Positions 9,601 to 20,236 of a DNA stretch of 64,000 bases are shown piece by piece. The number at the start of each line of letters is the position of its first letter. Within the stretch, counting starts at the first letter, position 1. The DNA comes from Protonemura montana (Eukaryota; Arthropoda; Insecta; Plecoptera; Nemouridae). The stretch is taken from contig OX387606.1 in assembly GCA_947568835.1 (NCBI GenBank), positions 2,914,001-2,978,000 of the forward strand. Direction: 5' to 3'. A model generated the notes under the pieces. The model searched no databases and was not told where the DNA came from. It saw only the letters and a program-made list of their open reading frames with translations. The position numbers were made by a program, and so were the translations under genes.

Positions 9601-12531
9601 TGGGACTTTGAAATGGGATCTTAAAAAGTAAACTCAACTTGTAAAACTAACCACGTAGCTTCTTAAACTGTCTAAACATTAGATGATAATATTTTGGTGC
9701 TCCTTAAGATCAACTTGTGAGCCCCCAATAAGATTGCTAAGTCAGAAAGAATCGCTCAATGAAAATAAGAGAGCACTCATGAACTATTATTGTACCTATA
9801 TTGTATTTATTGTATATTTATACGTTATTGTATATTTTATTTATTGATAACTTATTGTAATTGTAATTGAGAGACAACTCCAAATATCATGTCCATGATC
9901 AAACTGGAATAAATAAACAAATAAACAAATAAACACAAACCACTTACCGAAAGGCCCATCCGTCTACGGCGCTAGCAAAGGCCACGTTTCCTCGTTCAGG
10001 CTGAAAGTAGAGTGCTGAGTCGTCTGCGTCCTCTAGTCCTGAAGCCCAATCGTGCGTGATGGCCAGCCCTTCCACCCCCAGCCCTTCTACCCCAGATCCC
10101 GCCCCCACGGGGGCGGAGTCAGCGGCTCGGGCAGCGACCTCCGACGTGAAGAGTTCGCCAAGAACGGCATTCACCTTTGTCGGGCACAGGTGTTCCAGTA
10201 TCATGCATCGGTTAGAAGTAAGTCTTCAGAATAATTATTTAAAAAGATGTGTGTCTAAAATGCTTAATACGCATTACAAGTTAAAACCCAGAGATTAAAG
10301 GTAAATGGGTTTTTAATTGGGTCATGCCATTGATAACGCTTGGGGTGTATTCCATATAAGATCTGGATCGACGTGGCCAATCGTTCTAGTTTATATATCG
10401 GCCATTTTTTATCCTGGTGGATCAGCTGAAAACGGAATGATGTTGGTTGGAAGTTTAAGGCTATCAACAACATTGCTGCTCCAGAGACTGCCAACTTAAT
10501 AAAAATGTATCTGAGATACATTTGATGAACAGTTGGTAATCTGCTGAATGGAAAACTTTATAAATAGATTTCTATGAAATACATGAAATGAAATTACATG
10601 AGACAAAAACAATTTTTTTGCTTTACTAACGCAGTAAACGCATGCGGTCAACTCATTTCGGCCATAACGTGGTCAAAAAAATGCGCGCAATGTGTCACAA
10701 TTTCTGAAACCATACTCCCGAACAGATATGAGCACAGAAGATTTGAATACGATGCCCCTCCAAACCAGAGTTCTCACTCCTCGGTTACAACCAAATTGAC
10801 CAAACAATCCAACCGGTGGTTTACAGGACGGCAAGCCGGAATAGCAGGTAAGATTTACTGGTGAATCCCGGTTGCAACCAGATCCGACCTGATTATTTTA
10901 CCCTTGATAACTCGTTAAATTTACCCCCATCGGTGGTAAAAGGTGTTTGTGATGATGTTTTTTGAATAAAATAACTATATGACAGTGGTAGGTACCTGTT
11001 CCAGCAGTTGTGAAAGGTGTAAGTGAGCATCTAATGGGGCTAGCTTCTTCTCCAAGACGAGACGGTCCATCTTGTTAAAGACCAACACCGGCGTAAGTCC
11101 CTGCTCGTACGCCTGCTGCAGTGAGACCTGTTCCGACAGCGCAGACCCGATGTTATCTCAAAAGGAAGACACTTTCAAACAGAAGTGACTTTCTCAAATG
11201 TCTTCTTTCAAGTTAATTCAAGCATTGGTTCCCAAGACTGTCCTTGGACTGTTTTTTATAAACTAGTAATATGTTATCTATGGAGCCCTGATACTAGGTT
11301 ATCAAAAACTTAATTTTAAAAGTTATTTATTCAAGTATCTGTTTTTTTTTCTTCTTCGTTCTCTGTTCAATCATTAATTTTACATCTTTTGAGACTCAAA
11401 TTTAAATTTGAATTTGGTGTCAAGTCAAGTACGATTTAAGATATGCACTGACTGCCACATAAAAGAAGTTTTGTTTTTCAGCCACCACCATTTTCTTCCC
11501 ACTCAAACTGTCGTTTAATATTTGAAACGAATGAGAGCGTTGCTTTTAAACTGTGTTTTGGAGATCAAAGTAAAAAATCCGATTCATATTTTGTAGGTAT
11601 TCACAAGGCAACAAGTGTTCCTCTTCCTGTCCAGCTCTATTCTTTTAGTTTCAGTTAATTTTTACTGAAAATATTGATAATATTAAAATCTTAAAACTCA
11701 TCTTAAAAATGTTGGTGAGTTGCACTTTTTCAACTTGTTTCCAGATTTCCTAATTCATAGTCGAAAACAAGTTTGATGCCAACCGGAGAAAAAAATAATG
11801 AAAGTATTAGGAACTCAAAAATTTGTGCAGCAATATTAAATGCTCATTTTGTAGTCTCCTATGATGGGCATCATTAACAGATATAGATAATAAAGTGGTT
11901 ACAAATCAGTTGAATTCTATGAAACACCTGCATTACCTAGAATTCCTTGAAGTCGTAGAAGTAGGGATATGACCTCAATGTAAATAAATAGTGAGAGCGC
12001 TGACTACACTACAATGCTACTTGATGATGGTAGGTAGTTATATTTAAACCTTAAACCCACCTTGGTCTGAGCACATACACCTTCCAGAACATCAACCAGT
12101 ACGACAGCTCCATCGGACAGCCTGACAGCAGCAGAAACTTCCCAGCCAAAATCTACATGCCCAGGGGAATCTACCAAATTGACCAAGTACTTCTGCGGAG
12201 GATCGCCGGTCTCGTGACACAGCGCAATACTTGAACTCTTCATTGTGATGCCTCGCTCTTGCTCGTCTCGCCGCGAGTCCATGTACCTAAACATTTGTTC
12301 GGGTTAATCACTAGTTCTAAACCACAGTCACTTGAATATCTGTCGTTGACTTTCGACGGTTACCTACCTGAGCTTGCCTGCCTGTCTTTGAGAAATTACA
12401 CCATTGCTAGCAACTAGTGAATCCGCCAGAGTTGTCTTGCCATGGTCGACGTGAGCTAAGATACAGATATTTCGAATGTTTTCGCCGTTGGCATGCAGTT
12501 CGGCAACAGTTGCCGAATTCACAGGCCTCAT
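607..12531 (-). CDS. EFL1: Elongation factor-like GTPase 1 (EFL1/EFTUD1), 13 exons, C-terminus outside window
   Basis: An EF-2-like GTPase that, with SBDS, releases eIF6 from pre-60S subunits in the cytoplasm. Exons (complement): 12368-12531, 12061-12286, 10996-11127, 9948-10174, 9083-9254, 7716-7878, 6697-6881, 4874-5317, 4558-4708, 3573-3766, 2130-2215, 1306-1590, 607-789 (the last could begin at 804). Every junction keeps phase. They encode about 870 of an expected ~1,100 residues; the rest lies left of the window. Visible motifs are P-loop [10 protein letters not shown] (residues 26-35), RGITM switch I (66-70), DSPGH (94-98) and NKMD (148-151). Further on come the family strings [74 protein letters not shown] and [12 protein letters not shown]. 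The start codon at 12531 gives MRPVNSATV before the G domain. It is divergent from AF9. The introns are full of repeats, and several donors sit beside simple repeats. Confidence 0.95.
1695..1968. repeat. tRNA-like foldback element, copy 1, with tandemly repeated tRNA-like core
   Basis: It starts with the family end (TTATTATGAACACTTTTACC, then CTCAAAAATTGATGCC). A minus-strand tRNA-like sequence follows, with a B-box (GGTTCGAGTCC) and A-box (TAGCTCAATGGGTTA). The A-box part, from about CCCGATCTCC to GAGCTACTTGGAC, then repeats four times at 50-60 bp spacing, ending near 1965. It lies in an EFL1 intron. Confidence 0.75.
3115..3566 (+). repeat. 5S-rRNA-derived SINE, copy 1
   Basis: It contains 1.5 copies of the 5S-like segment (AAGTTAAGCAGCACTGCGCTG, GGGTGGGTGACC). 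The family body follows (CAACTTCACTCGCCTTGCTTATC, GACAGCATGGATTTGTGGAGG, CATTAGACCAGTGCCGCATGG), and it ends GTTAAACACAACAAATAATAATAATG. That tail stops about five bases from the EFL1 donor at 3571-3572. The 5S promoter start is missing, so the copy is 5'-truncated or rearranged. Confidence 0.75.
3820..4098 (+). repeat. tRNA-like foldback element, copy 2
   Basis: A right-arm version of the family. An internal block (AACGCATCC...GGCGTCACTAGAATCAGAGTGACTGTG) is followed by CACTAAAATCGTCTCAAAAAGC, a plus-strand tRNA-like sequence with A-box (TAGCTCAATGGGTTA) and B-box (GGTTCGAGTCC), then TTTTTGAGACAGTTATAATG and AATAATAAAAT. It lies in an EFL1 intron. Confidence 0.7.
5571..6600. repeat. Facing tandem arrays: three 70-bp units, then about eight 86-bp units
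   Basis: CCTAGAG recurs at 5571, 5641, 5711 and 5781, marking 70-bp units. From about 5835 to 6600 an 86-bp unit (CTCTAGGTCGGGGTTACTGC, then GCTTGGTGCTATGGTGGTGC) recurs with markers near 5931, 6017, 6163, 6249, 6335, 6421, 6506 and 6593. The two arrays share a segment in opposite orientation: AACCCCGACCTAGAGC on the left is the reverse complement of GCTCTAGGTCGGGGTT on the right. The block ends about 95 bp from EFL1 exon 6697-6881. Confidence 0.85.
6951..7320 (-). repeat. 3' end of a retroposon with ATCA-type tail (minus orientation)
   Basis: Read on the minus strand, it runs through CCTGACAATCCCTAATGGG, then GGCTTGTAAATG, an A/T run, AAGCCAATAAAGGAAATC and tandem AATC repeats. The same arrangement occurs in plus orientation at 37085-37372. 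The upstream part is ATA-rich and poorly bounded. A short-tandem-repeat tail after a conserved 3' end suits a non-LTR retroelement or its SINE; no reverse transcriptase is visible. Confidence 0.5.
7898..8365. repeat. tRNA-like foldback element, copy 3, two inverted tRNA-like units
   Basis: The left arm (TATTTTATTATTATGAACAC) leads into a minus-strand tRNA-like unit (about 7932-8001). Next is the internal block also found in copies 2 and 7 (GTCACTAGAATCAGAGTGAC near 8106). A plus-strand tRNA-like unit (about 8208-8281) and the right arm follow: TTTTTGAGACATTTATAG, AATAATAAAATACC, GCAAGCGTTTGCAATTTAAATAAGAT. It lies in an EFL1 intron. Confidence 0.8.
9009..9080. repeat. 18-bp minisatellite against an EFL1 splice donor
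   Basis: Four copies of ATCACTGAAATCACTGAC (plus strand) lie directly beside exon 9083-9254. On the transcribed strand each unit contains GTCAGTGAT, the same sequence as the inferred donor (CAG|GTCAGTGAT). The reading frame stays open through the repeat, which would encode Val-Ser-Asp and Phe-Ser-Asp triplets. Confidence 0.85.
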
Positions 12532-12996
12532 GGCAAAAGTGAATCAAACCTCACTTTTTTGACGTCTCTTAGCCTTGTCGCAACAGCGAGATTGCTTGTA
12601 TCGTTCACATGCAAACATTTAGCATTTTAGCAGATGCGTACACTCCCTTGGAATTAATACAAATAAATTATGCATATGATAATAGTAATTTAATTCAAAT
12701 TAACAATAAATATGTTGTCTCAAAACTCTCGCGGTTCACGTGGTGGATCCACATGTGCTAAATTAAATTACGACATGACAGACACTGGCCGCACTGACTT
12801 ATGTTTTTGACGTATCGGGAGCGCCAATTGGGGCTAGTGTTTTCTCGAGGTTTGGCTCCCTTTCTAACCTTTAAGGAAACTAAACAGACAATTTGGTGTG
12901 CCCTACGAACAAGCACATCAAATTTAACTGTTAGCTGGCGATTACCTGCCGACGTCTGCTGGCATCGGACGATGAGGCCGCGGCCCGGCGATAAGA
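12532..12996. promoter_or_regulatory. Shared divergent promoter region of EFL1 and AF9/ENL
   Basis: The start codons of EFL1 (12531, minus) and AF9 (12997, plus) are only 465 bp apart with no other gene between. No clear TATA box was identified. The AF9-proximal end is GC/CpG-richer (GACGATGAGGCCGCGGCCCG). Inferred from layout only. Confidence 0.5.
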
Positions 12997-15900
12997 ATGG
13001 CTTCTGCAGTAAGTGCATTTGGCTTCTTTTAGTTTCGAGCCTTCGCTAGGGTCCAGTGCTAGACTTTGTCGTGATCTTTGTGTTCCCATGTTCCAGTCCG
13101 TCAGTGTTTGCTTTGAGCTGGGCCATGAAGCGAGCTTGCGCACTAAGCGTACGGCGGAGGGCTTCACACATGACTGGGAGGTTTTCGTACGCGGCTCAGA
13201 CGGAGCCGACATTAGCTACTTAGTGGAACGAGTCGTGTTCACTCTGCACGAGACGTTCCTTAACTCTCGGCGTGTCATCCGTGAACCACCGTACTCAGTA
13301 CGAGAGTCTGGCTATGCGGGTTTCATACTCCCTATAGAGGTTATATTTAAGAATGCAGAGGAACCGCGAAGAATGAGGTACGTGTACACAATCGGTACCA
13401 TGACTACTACATGATACTATCTAGGTATCTGCCTACCTATCTAGCAGCTTAGTTGCTCAGATTTCAACACCTAACTGACGATCCTAACAGTCTGTTAATT
13501 TTTTATTTGATCGGCAGCAGCTAATCAAAAGATATTATTTGTTTGTTAACAGTAGATGTTAATTTCATAATTTGCCACTGGAAAACAGGCACCAAAAAAT
13601 CTTAAGATAATTTATTTGTTTGTCATTTCAAAATAAATTGTTAAATACCTAACAAATTATTTGAAGGCGACAATTTAAAAAAGTTTGGAAACAGAGCGAG
13701 GATCCATTAACTAACCTTGCAAAGCTAGAATCTGTGTACCCAGATAGCTTAGTTGATAGAGCAACCGACCAGGGATTGGGAGGTCCTGAGTGCATATCCC
13801 AGCTTGATTGCATATTTCTACGGCCTAGCTTCTTTTTCATCCTTTGCTTGCTGGTTTCAACTCTCTTGGAATCATCAGAAAACCAAAATCCCTTAAACAA
13901 GTTTGATTAATTTTTCAGCTACAACTATGACCTGACTCTGCAGACTTCAGGCCCACCTATCAGTATGGTCGTCAAACAAACGGTCAACTTCCCCAATCCT
14001 TCCGAGGATTTGCGGAGGAAACTTATTCGATCTGGAGGGGTAGGTCACAACTCATTTGATGTTGATTATTAAGTTTTTTTTTTTAGAAATAATGTGCTAG
14101 CAGTTATTCCCCAGGAAAACCGATTCTCTGCTATATTTTCACTCACCAAATTCTAGCTTAAACAAAGCCTTGGTCATGTAAAATGCCAAAAGTGTAAAAA
14201 AGCCATTAACACTAAAATGAATATTTTACCACTTCTTTATGTTCCCAAGCAAAAATGATTAGAGTTGATAATTTTTGGTTTGTATGCTGAAACCAAACGC
14301 AGTCCACAAGATGTTAGTGTGTAGTACAGTAGCATGCCAGTAGGCTGGATGAGTGAAAGTAAAAGGGAAAGATTACGTAGTTACCAAACTTGCCGATCTT
14401 TGGTTCTCCGTATGAAACTCATTAGTTGTTGATGACGCAACAAAAAATTCCTAGAAGTTTAAGGATAGATCCACGACGGGAGCATTTCAGTCTTAATTCC
14501 CAGAGTAGAAAAAATACCAAAAGTATTTTAGTGCACCTAATAATAAAATGTCATTGTAACTGCAATCATTAAAGAACCTAGAAAATATGACTAGGTTTAT
14601 AATAATATAATACGAGTTATTATAACATTGGACACTTTTTTTTGCTTAAAATGAAATTATTGGGACAAATATTTTATTTTTATTTTTATGGATTTGCTGA
14701 TAGGATTCTGATGTGGTTACGGTCTGTGGGAAAGAAAAGAATTGCTAAATCAGGGGGGTATATTTTACCTTCCCAACTGCATAACTACTTTTGGACACTG
14801 TTAGAAATGGGTTTGGTAACTGGATTGTGAAATGTTTGCCTGGTTGCCTGCAGTCAGGGAACCCTACCGCCCCCACGGTGGCCAGTGCGGGCATTCCCCG
14901 AGATGTGGAACCTGAACGACCGAAGCCTAAAGGGGAGAAACTGCCGAGGGATTCCTTTTCGGATCTCTTCGGGCAGCCAATTCGGCGGGCCGAGCAGCCC
15001 AAGACCAAGCACAAGGCCAAACATATTCCCCGCAAGGAGGTAAGTTGTTGCTTGGCTCTAATACCTGCACGAAAACACGAAAACATCTGGAAAAAACTAT
15101 TTACTACTGGCTTTTAAATGCTAAGTAAAAAACAAGCAACTTTCAAGACTTTTTTCAATATTAAATGTATGGCAAACGCTTGAGATGTGCGGGGTAATTT
15201 ATTATTATGAACACGTCTCAAAAATTGATGCCCAATCCTCGTTTGGGCATTTTTGAGACAAGTTCACAATAATAAAAAACTTTCAAGATGTTTCGTAACT
15301 TATGCCTGTTAATCTTACATGCGTAAGTTACGAAACATCAAGAAAATGTGTTTTTTTTTACATAGCATTCAAAACCCAGCTGCAAATATATATATATATA
15401 TATTTTTTTTTTTTTCAAAACTAGAGCTAAAGTTAGATAAGTAGACATGAGTCTAAAAATCATAATACCAAAATATCTTGTTTAATTCAAACACACACAA
15501 GCTGGTGCTATCTCTACTGTATTCAGCATCATTCCCACGCTCGGAAACTCTGCCTTTTGCCACTTTATTGCAGTTCCTAATAATTACTGGATATTGTTAA
15601 TTTGCAAACAGTCGTAAATAAACGAGTGGTAAACAATGACGAACAATGGTTCTGAATAACAAACTTCTCAGTGCAATTGTGTTCCAGCTGAACTAATTGT
15701 GCCAACTCCTTGCAAACCAGGCAGTGTTCCAGTAGTGCCAGACTGTGGCTGCAGTCAGTTTTGTGATAGGCTACTTACGCAGAGGCTCGAGAATGTTTGA
15801 CAAGGTATTAGTGATTTCTTTGCCAATGCTGCAGGTCCGTGATAAACCCAAGAAGCAGTCTCCAAGTAGCTCGAAGCGGTCCACCTCTCCCAAACGCCCG

Positions 15901-16665
15901 AGCTCTCCGAAGAAAGCTCCGTCACCGGTCCCCACGAAGCGGCAGCCGTCTCCCAAGCGACCGCCATCGCCCAAGAGAGCGACGTCCCCGAAGCGACCCG
16001 CATCGCCGGGCGGCAAAAAGACCGGACCGTCGGCCAAAGTTCCTCGACAGGACAAAGAGGCAAAAGACAAGGTGAAAAAAGATAAGAAAGAGAAGCGTGT
16101 GAAAGACGAACGCAGCAAAGATCGCAAGTCTGAGAAGGAGGCGCATAAAAAGCATAAGAAGCGCGACAAGAAGCGGCGCTCGCCATCCGAGGAGAAGAAA
16201 CGTGAACTTAGCCCGGCACCCGTAGCGTTAGCCACGCCCCCGCCCTCGCTGCCCCCACCGCCCCCCGAGAAGCCGGTCGCCAAACAGCCGCTGAAGATGC
16301 TGCTCGCCGAGCTGTCCGATCCCGATTCCAGCGACTCGGAGTCGGTCCAATCGGAGGAGGAGCCCGCTCAGGTTCTACCCACGGCCCTGGTTTCGCCCCC
16401 AGTCCCGCCCCCGCGAGCCCCGGAGCTGGCAAGGGACGAGCCGCGGTTCACTCCTGCGTATGTCTCCGAGCTCCGGGCGTTACAGCAGCGAATCATGTCG
16501 CTCGAATCAAACGCCGAACTGCAGCAGGTCGTTCGAATGATTTCGCAGACCGGCCGTTTCGAGATCACCAAAAAGACGTTCGACTTCGACTTGTGTGCGT
16601 TGGATCGAACCACGGTGCAAAGACTCATGGACTTGTTGCATCCACCGCTCTCTACTGCTTCGTGA
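12997..16665 (+). CDS. MLLT3: AF9/ENL family YEATS-domain protein (476 aa, 5 exons)
   Basis: A chromatin reader that binds acylated histone H3 lysines and recruits super elongation complex, DOT1L or PRC1 partners in the nucleus. Exons 12997-13008, 13097-13377, 13919-14039, 14854-15039, 15835-16665; phases agree and total 477 codons. The first exon codes only MASA, like the MASS start of human AF9. The YEATS domain fills residues ~5-135. Acyl-pocket positions are Phe27, Thr57-Phe58 and Tyr77 (human Phe28, Ser58-Phe59, Tyr78), with Thr replacing Ser. A long Lys/Pro/Ser middle holds repeated SPKRP-type units, then KKDKKEKR and [12 protein letters not shown] basic blocks. The C-terminal ANC1-homology domain is at ~410-470, ending [20 protein letters not shown]. 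Vertebrates have two paralogues; this looks like the single invertebrate gene (Drosophila ear). Confidence 0.95.
15098..15465. repeat. Foldback repeat family B, copy 1, with nested solo tRNA-element arms
   Basis: GCTTTTAAATGCTAAGTAAA at the left is mirrored by TTTACATAGCATTCAAAACC at ~15357. GTTTCGTAACTTATGC near 15291 pairs with GCGTAAGTTACGAAAC near 15322. The right end is AGAGCTAAAGTTAGATAAGT then AGACATGAGTCTAAAAATC. Inside, 15190-15282 is a short palindrome made only of tRNA-element arms (GTCTCAAAAATTGATGCCCA and TGGGCATTTTTGAGAC), apparently a deletion derivative. It lies in the last AF9 intron. The relation to copies at 31795 and 49240 is by shared sequence. Confidence 0.6.
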
Positions 16666-19600
16666 CGTGAGGGAGGGGCTAGCGTTAACGGCGGCATGTG
16701 ATGTAGACTCTGAATATCGCACACAAGCCAAGTTGGATCCAAGTCCATCGGACATATTGCAATCACAACGCAGGTTCACTTTTTTATTTTTAAGTTATGA
16801 CTTTGTTTCCATATCGACGTATTGTTAAGCTTTAGAGCGACTACTTAAAAGTTGAGTAAAGCGTGATCTTGTTACCGATAACTAGCGTCGTAGCCGCATC
16901 CGTAAGTTTCCTATCGGGTCGTTGTATATTAATAGCGAACAAGTTGTGCAATTGATTAGGTATTAAAATAGAGAAGTTAGTGACGTCAATACCAGAGCCC
17001 AGATTCTCACATGCCTCCAAGTGCTTAAACAATGTTTTAATAAGATGAAACTTGCTAACGAAATCAAGTGACAATCCTAGATTTTGTTGGTTTTAAGCTC
17101 GGCGAGCGTTTTGGAAATCTTGGCTCGGTTATATTACATTTTGACTCGTGGAATTTTTTCAAAACGGGTGAATGTAGTTTTTTTTATTTTGTTGATGTCT
17201 AGGTCTATATAACCTCGTTATCTCATCAGCTGTTCAGGCTCGATTTCACCAACGTTGAGCTAAACTCGGTATGCGCTTTCGTTTTTTTTTCTTCTCTAAA
17301 TCAATGACGTTGTTCAAACGTAAAGCAAGTAGATTTGGTCAAATCACGAGAGACAAGAAAAAATGTCTTGGGCACAAAGTATGTCTCGAATGCAAAGGTT
17401 TTGGGATAAAAAAATATATTTTAGTTGTGTTTGGCATTATTTTCTATAAACTTAAAACTTGGCTTAAAATTTAAACCTTCATTGTTGTAGGTTCAATTAT
17501 TGAATGTTGATTTACACAAAAAGCTTCATAATGCTTCATAATTGGTAAAGTATCTAACATGTGCCTTATAGCATTAACACGTAATTTACAAGGAAATGTA
17601 CAATTTTTTTTTGTGCATTCACGTAAATGTAATTGTTTCAACTTATCGAAATATCAGAAAACGAGCAGGGATATGCTTGGTCTTTGGCCAAAATGCCGAA
17701 TCAGGGTTACGGACACGAACAATATAACTTTTTTTTTTTTTTTTTTAATGATCCCATTTTATTCTTCTAAATGTTTTTTACACAAACAGCAGTATTTTTC
17801 CATGTGCATAGTTTTAAATGTTTTTACCTTCAATGAAGCAGAAAATAATGTCATGTCACTAAGATTAGTTTTATTTTAAAGGAAATTTTGTTGCGTGAAC
17901 GGAGAGACATTTTCAAAGAATTGATACATGTGTTCGATAGTGGGAATTTGAAAAAAAAAATCGCATTTTCCAAAAAAATATCATAAAGCTATAATAATCT
18001 CTAATTAGAGATAAAACAAAACACAAAAACTTCAGGAATGTGCCTTAAAATTGGTACGTTTTGGTCTGTTTGTTATCTTTGTCATTCTTAGAGAAGTATT
18101 TCAGTTTTACTATGTTGGTAGCAGCATTGAACTTTGTTTCAATTTACACTGAGCTCAGCTCGACATTGGTGAAATCAGGCATCGGAGGTGTAGTGGTTTT
18201 TTGGAGATTGTATTAGCGATGTGTCTTTGTGTTGAGAAAATATTTATTTGTTCACAAATGTGTTAGAAAAGTCAGCTAAGGTGTTTCGTCAACTTTTGAC
18301 GGTTATGTGAATGAGATAGCTTTGACAGTTGAATCTGTTGGTAGGAACGTCTTGTGCCATGCCTTGTTTTCTGATGGCCACGATCAGAGCATTCTCTTCA
18401 GAACACTAATACTAACATCACCAGAGTACTCGTGGAGTACGTTATCATTTTTATTTTGCTCGTCTCATCTCGAATCAAAGTCTATTTCTAAATTATTCCC
18501 GAATCGTACACGATGACAAAGCACTAAACATAATTACTCCATGCGGCATACTCACGTCCCTAACCTGGCCAATCAAAGCCAGCAAAAAGTGGCACGACTT
18601 AAACAATCGTTGAGATAAAAATTATCGATGCCAATTCATCGTGTCGTCGTAAATGTTCCTTCGCTTTTAATTTTAGTGGCCCTTCATCTGGTGCGTTCAA
18701 GTTGCCGCAAGGGATTATCTCTGCGGAAGTCTTTCCGCAGCTAAACCAAGACCCATTTTTCCGCAGCCCGTTCTGTTGCGTGGAAACAATCGACGCAATT
18801 TTCTGCCTTGTGTCCACTGAATAAGTACAAAGCAGTCTTTTTTTTTTAGCTCCATTGCTCGCCTTGTTACAAACTGGTCACAGCAACATTTCGTAATAAT
18901 GAGTAGTAGGCACATTTTTTAAATCGGCTGGTATTTTATAACAGCGGCCAAGTTTAAGCACTTTTGTGTGCATTTTTTCATATCATTTGATTTCTCTATT
19001 TCTATCATCATTCATTCATTTATTTCTGTAAATCACCTCTCAGGCTCAAATAGCCTGGTTACTGTTGAGCTGAACAATCAATCAATCAAATGATCCAGTA
19101 GCAAATTAAACAAAAAACATCCTTTTTATTTAAATTTTAATAATGCTGGAACAGGCTAAATATTTCGTTATGTAAGCTTCTGATTTCATGTCAAAATGTA
19201 TATTCTTGTTCCGAGCAAAGGTTTAATGGGCTTATTTTGTTTAAACGAAGGTTATGTATTGCTTAACGACTGTGTTTCGAATTGCGTTCAAATAGTGTGA
19301 TAATTTGTCGCTTCTAATGTTTCGGATGGTGTGCTGCGATCAGGCAAGACCATAGTTCTATTCACTAGCCGAGCGCTAGTGCCAATTGTTGGTCTCGGTT
19401 CCGACTCTACGGCTTCGGAACCGAGTGCCAACACACAGCTGTAAGCCAACCAATAAATAAATTGTATGTTTACCTAGACATCGACCTTGCCCCCTCTTAT
19501 CTCATGCTTGCTTTGTCCATGGCAAACATGCTCCACATCCAATTGTCTGGTCCCAATCTGAACAAGCAGTTTTTGCTGGCAAAACTAGGAACCAGGCAGA

Positions 19601-20236
19601 GAAAAGCAATTTTGATGTTTGCAATGGTATAATCTCTAATATATAATGCCATAAAAGCAAGAATATTACAGTTTGCCTAGGGCCAGCGCCTGTTGATCGA
19701 AACGGTTTCCATAGTTGAGTAAGCTCCCGCAGGAACGTAACATGCTTACAACAAGTTGCTGCGTGAGCCTGTAACCAGAGACGTTGAACGTTGTTGATTT
19801 CTTGGTTAATGTGTGTGCAGCCTGTGGATTCTAAACACGTCTGGTGAGAGTTTGCTCGTTGAGTGTGTAGACGGTTTGCTGCCATCTAAATGTTCCGATG
19901 CGCTGACAGAGTGCTTACTTTCGATCAAAGTTTTACCAAGGCTAAAAATTATTTCCTGGTTTGGGTGTAATGAAATTGCTCACTTTATATTGACATGTAT
20001 GCTTCATGACAGAAAATGCTGAAGTGCATATTAAGATGACCACCATACATAGCGTCAAAAATTTAGGAAAAAGTCATTCAAGCTTAATCCTTTTTGTCTA
20101 TAAAACTATAGAAATATAATTTTACTGAAGAAATAGAGGGTTGCATGCCTTAGGGGATCGACTTTTGTAGTTTAAATGTCAGTGCGTACTGCTTACATTC
20201 TTGCAGGTCAGCTGGTTACCAACCTAGCCCGAGAAA
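16666..20236. other. AF9 3' UTR and intergenic DNA before the ZIP gene
   Basis: AT-rich, with no reading frame I would accept as a gene. It presumably holds the AF9 3' UTR and the ZIP promoter. A short retroposon-like tail (CAATCAATCAATC) is near 19075, and a T run near 17731. A good acceptor (TTCTTGCAG) just before 20206 suggests that the ZIP start exon has a spliced 5' leader. Confidence 0.5.

Noticed and set aside
15771-16283. 170-codon open frame on the minus strand
   Set aside because: It is the antisense shadow of the Lys/Pro-rich AF9 exon 15835-16665; its FFSLSF-type composition comes from the KKDK repeats opposite.
18599-18915. Minus-strand frames containing CGKTSAEIIPCGN
   Set aside because: Two short overlapping frames without domain, start context or splice partners; nothing to support coding.
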